A stretch of DNA of 32,336 nucleotides from Fimenecus sp045655645 (GTDB lineage Bacteria; Bacillota; Clostridia; Oscillospirales; Acutalibacteraceae), in NCBI GenBank assembly GCA_045655645.1, contig JAZOPS010000041.1, positions 1 through 32,336 on the forward strand. Reading direction: 5' to 3'. The notes beneath the pieces are model-generated. The model ran no database searches, was not told the DNA's origin, and was given only the letters and a program-made list of their open reading frames with translations. Position 1 is the stretch's first letter, and each line of letters opens with the position of its first letter. Both the position numbers and the translations under genes were made by a program. Below are positions 31,946 through 32,336 of the stretch, one piece after another.

Positions 31946-32336
31946 TTAGTCTTCTTTTGGAGCATAGAGAGCCTGAAGACGAGTAAGGTGTTCATATCTT
32001 TCTTTTGCTGTTTCCTCAGCTTTTGCGAAGAGAGCTTCTGCTCTTTCTGGGAATGCACGAGAAAGTGATGAGTAACGTGCTTCGTTCATAAGGAAGTCAC
32101 GGTAGCTTGTCTTAGCTTCTTTGCTATCAATTGTGAATGGATTCTTGCCCTGTGCCTTGAGAGCTGGGTTGTAACGGAACATGTTCCAGTAACCGCAGTC
32201 AACAGCCTTCTTCATTTCAGCCTGGCAGTTAACCATACCACCCTTGATTGAGTGCATTTCACAAGGAGCATAAGCGATAATGATTGATGGACCATTGTAA
32301 GCTTCAGCTTCTGTGATAGCCTTAATTGTCTGGTTG
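31946..32336 (-). CDS. Pyruvate:ferredoxin (flavodoxin) oxidoreductase, C-terminal end (5' truncated by window edge)
   Basis: The frame is open from the window edge to the stop at 31946, giving the last 130 residues. Motifs of the PFOR C-terminal thiamine-diphosphate domain are visible: AYNGPSIIIAYAPCEMHSI, KGGMVNCQAEMKKAVDCGYW, LFRYNP-like MFRYNPALKAQGKNPFTID, and a tail ending ERYEHLTRLQALYAPKED. PFOR oxidises pyruvate to acetyl-CoA and CO2 and reduces ferredoxin. That ferredoxin, with NADH, is the electron source expected for the HydABC hydrogenase encoded at 23955-28902. Confidence 0.93.
   Translation of the reverse strand, partial: NQTIKAITEAEAYNGPSIIIAYAPCEMHSIKGGMVNCQAEMKKAVDCGYWNMFRYNPALKAQGKNPFTIDSKEAKTSYRDFLMNEARYSSLSRAFPERAEALFAKAEETAKERYEHLTRLQALYAPKED

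Overview
The window is a compact, AT-rich chromosomal segment of a strictly anaerobic Firmicute, most likely a gut-type member of the Clostridia (Oscillospiraceae/Ruminococcaceae-like). The evidence is gene content: a trimeric NAD-linked [FeFe]-hydrogenase operon, the C-terminus of a pyruvate:ferredoxin oxidoreductase, clostridial radical SAM proteins, the obg/mrnC/yitT/lepA/hemW neighbourhood, Gram-positive-type Shine-Dalgarno sites and TTGACA/TATAAT promoters. I see no rRNA, tRNA, CRISPR array, prophage or complete insertion sequence other than a RAYT-type transposase gene.

Layout, left to right. 1-2063: the end of a VanZ-like gene, a DUF1015 gene, and a RAYT (Y1, REP-associated) transposase that carries two inverted copies of a REP-like palindrome inside its own coding sequence. 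2154-4555: a YczE-type membrane protein facing a radical SAM protein with an extra C-terminal cysteine cluster. 4711-9046: a tight run of two M16 peptidases, lgt and folD. 9047-11672: a third copy of the palindrome, then a copper P-type ATPase whose C-terminus is an in-frame CopZ with its own ribosome-binding site, then a 104-bp palindromic element. 11743-12660: metA (homoserine O-acetyltransferase type) on the minus strand with its own promoter.

12731-19644 is a long minus-strand housekeeping run, read as obg, mrnC, yitT, a DUF3592 gene, lepA, a ybaK-like gene and hemW. A 279-bp MITE-like element with 28-bp terminal inverted repeats sits between obg and mrnC. The 407-bp gap 19645-20051 is the richest regulatory region: a promoter with a perfect NrdR box between -35 and -10 and a second, degenerate box 32 bp upstream, then a second promoter followed by a perfect LexA box, all leading to an 80-residue single-pass membrane protein. 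This looks like a DNA-damage and nucleotide-stress-controlled small protein and is the best candidate here for something undescribed.

20393-23737 is a vitamin B6 salvage locus: pyridoxamine kinase, an ECF substrate-binding membrane protein and a TatD-associated radical SAM protein, divergent from a MocR/PdxR-type regulator. 23812-28902 is the hydrogenase operon (NuoE-like subunit, an orphan HATPase protein, a small ferredoxin-like protein, NuoF-like HydB, HydA) under a promoter whose -10 overlaps a Rex-like operator. The right end holds a MATE transporter, an MltG-like lipoprotein, a membrane-bound XRE regulator and, on the minus strand, the end of PFOR, which would supply reduced ferredoxin to the hydrogenase.
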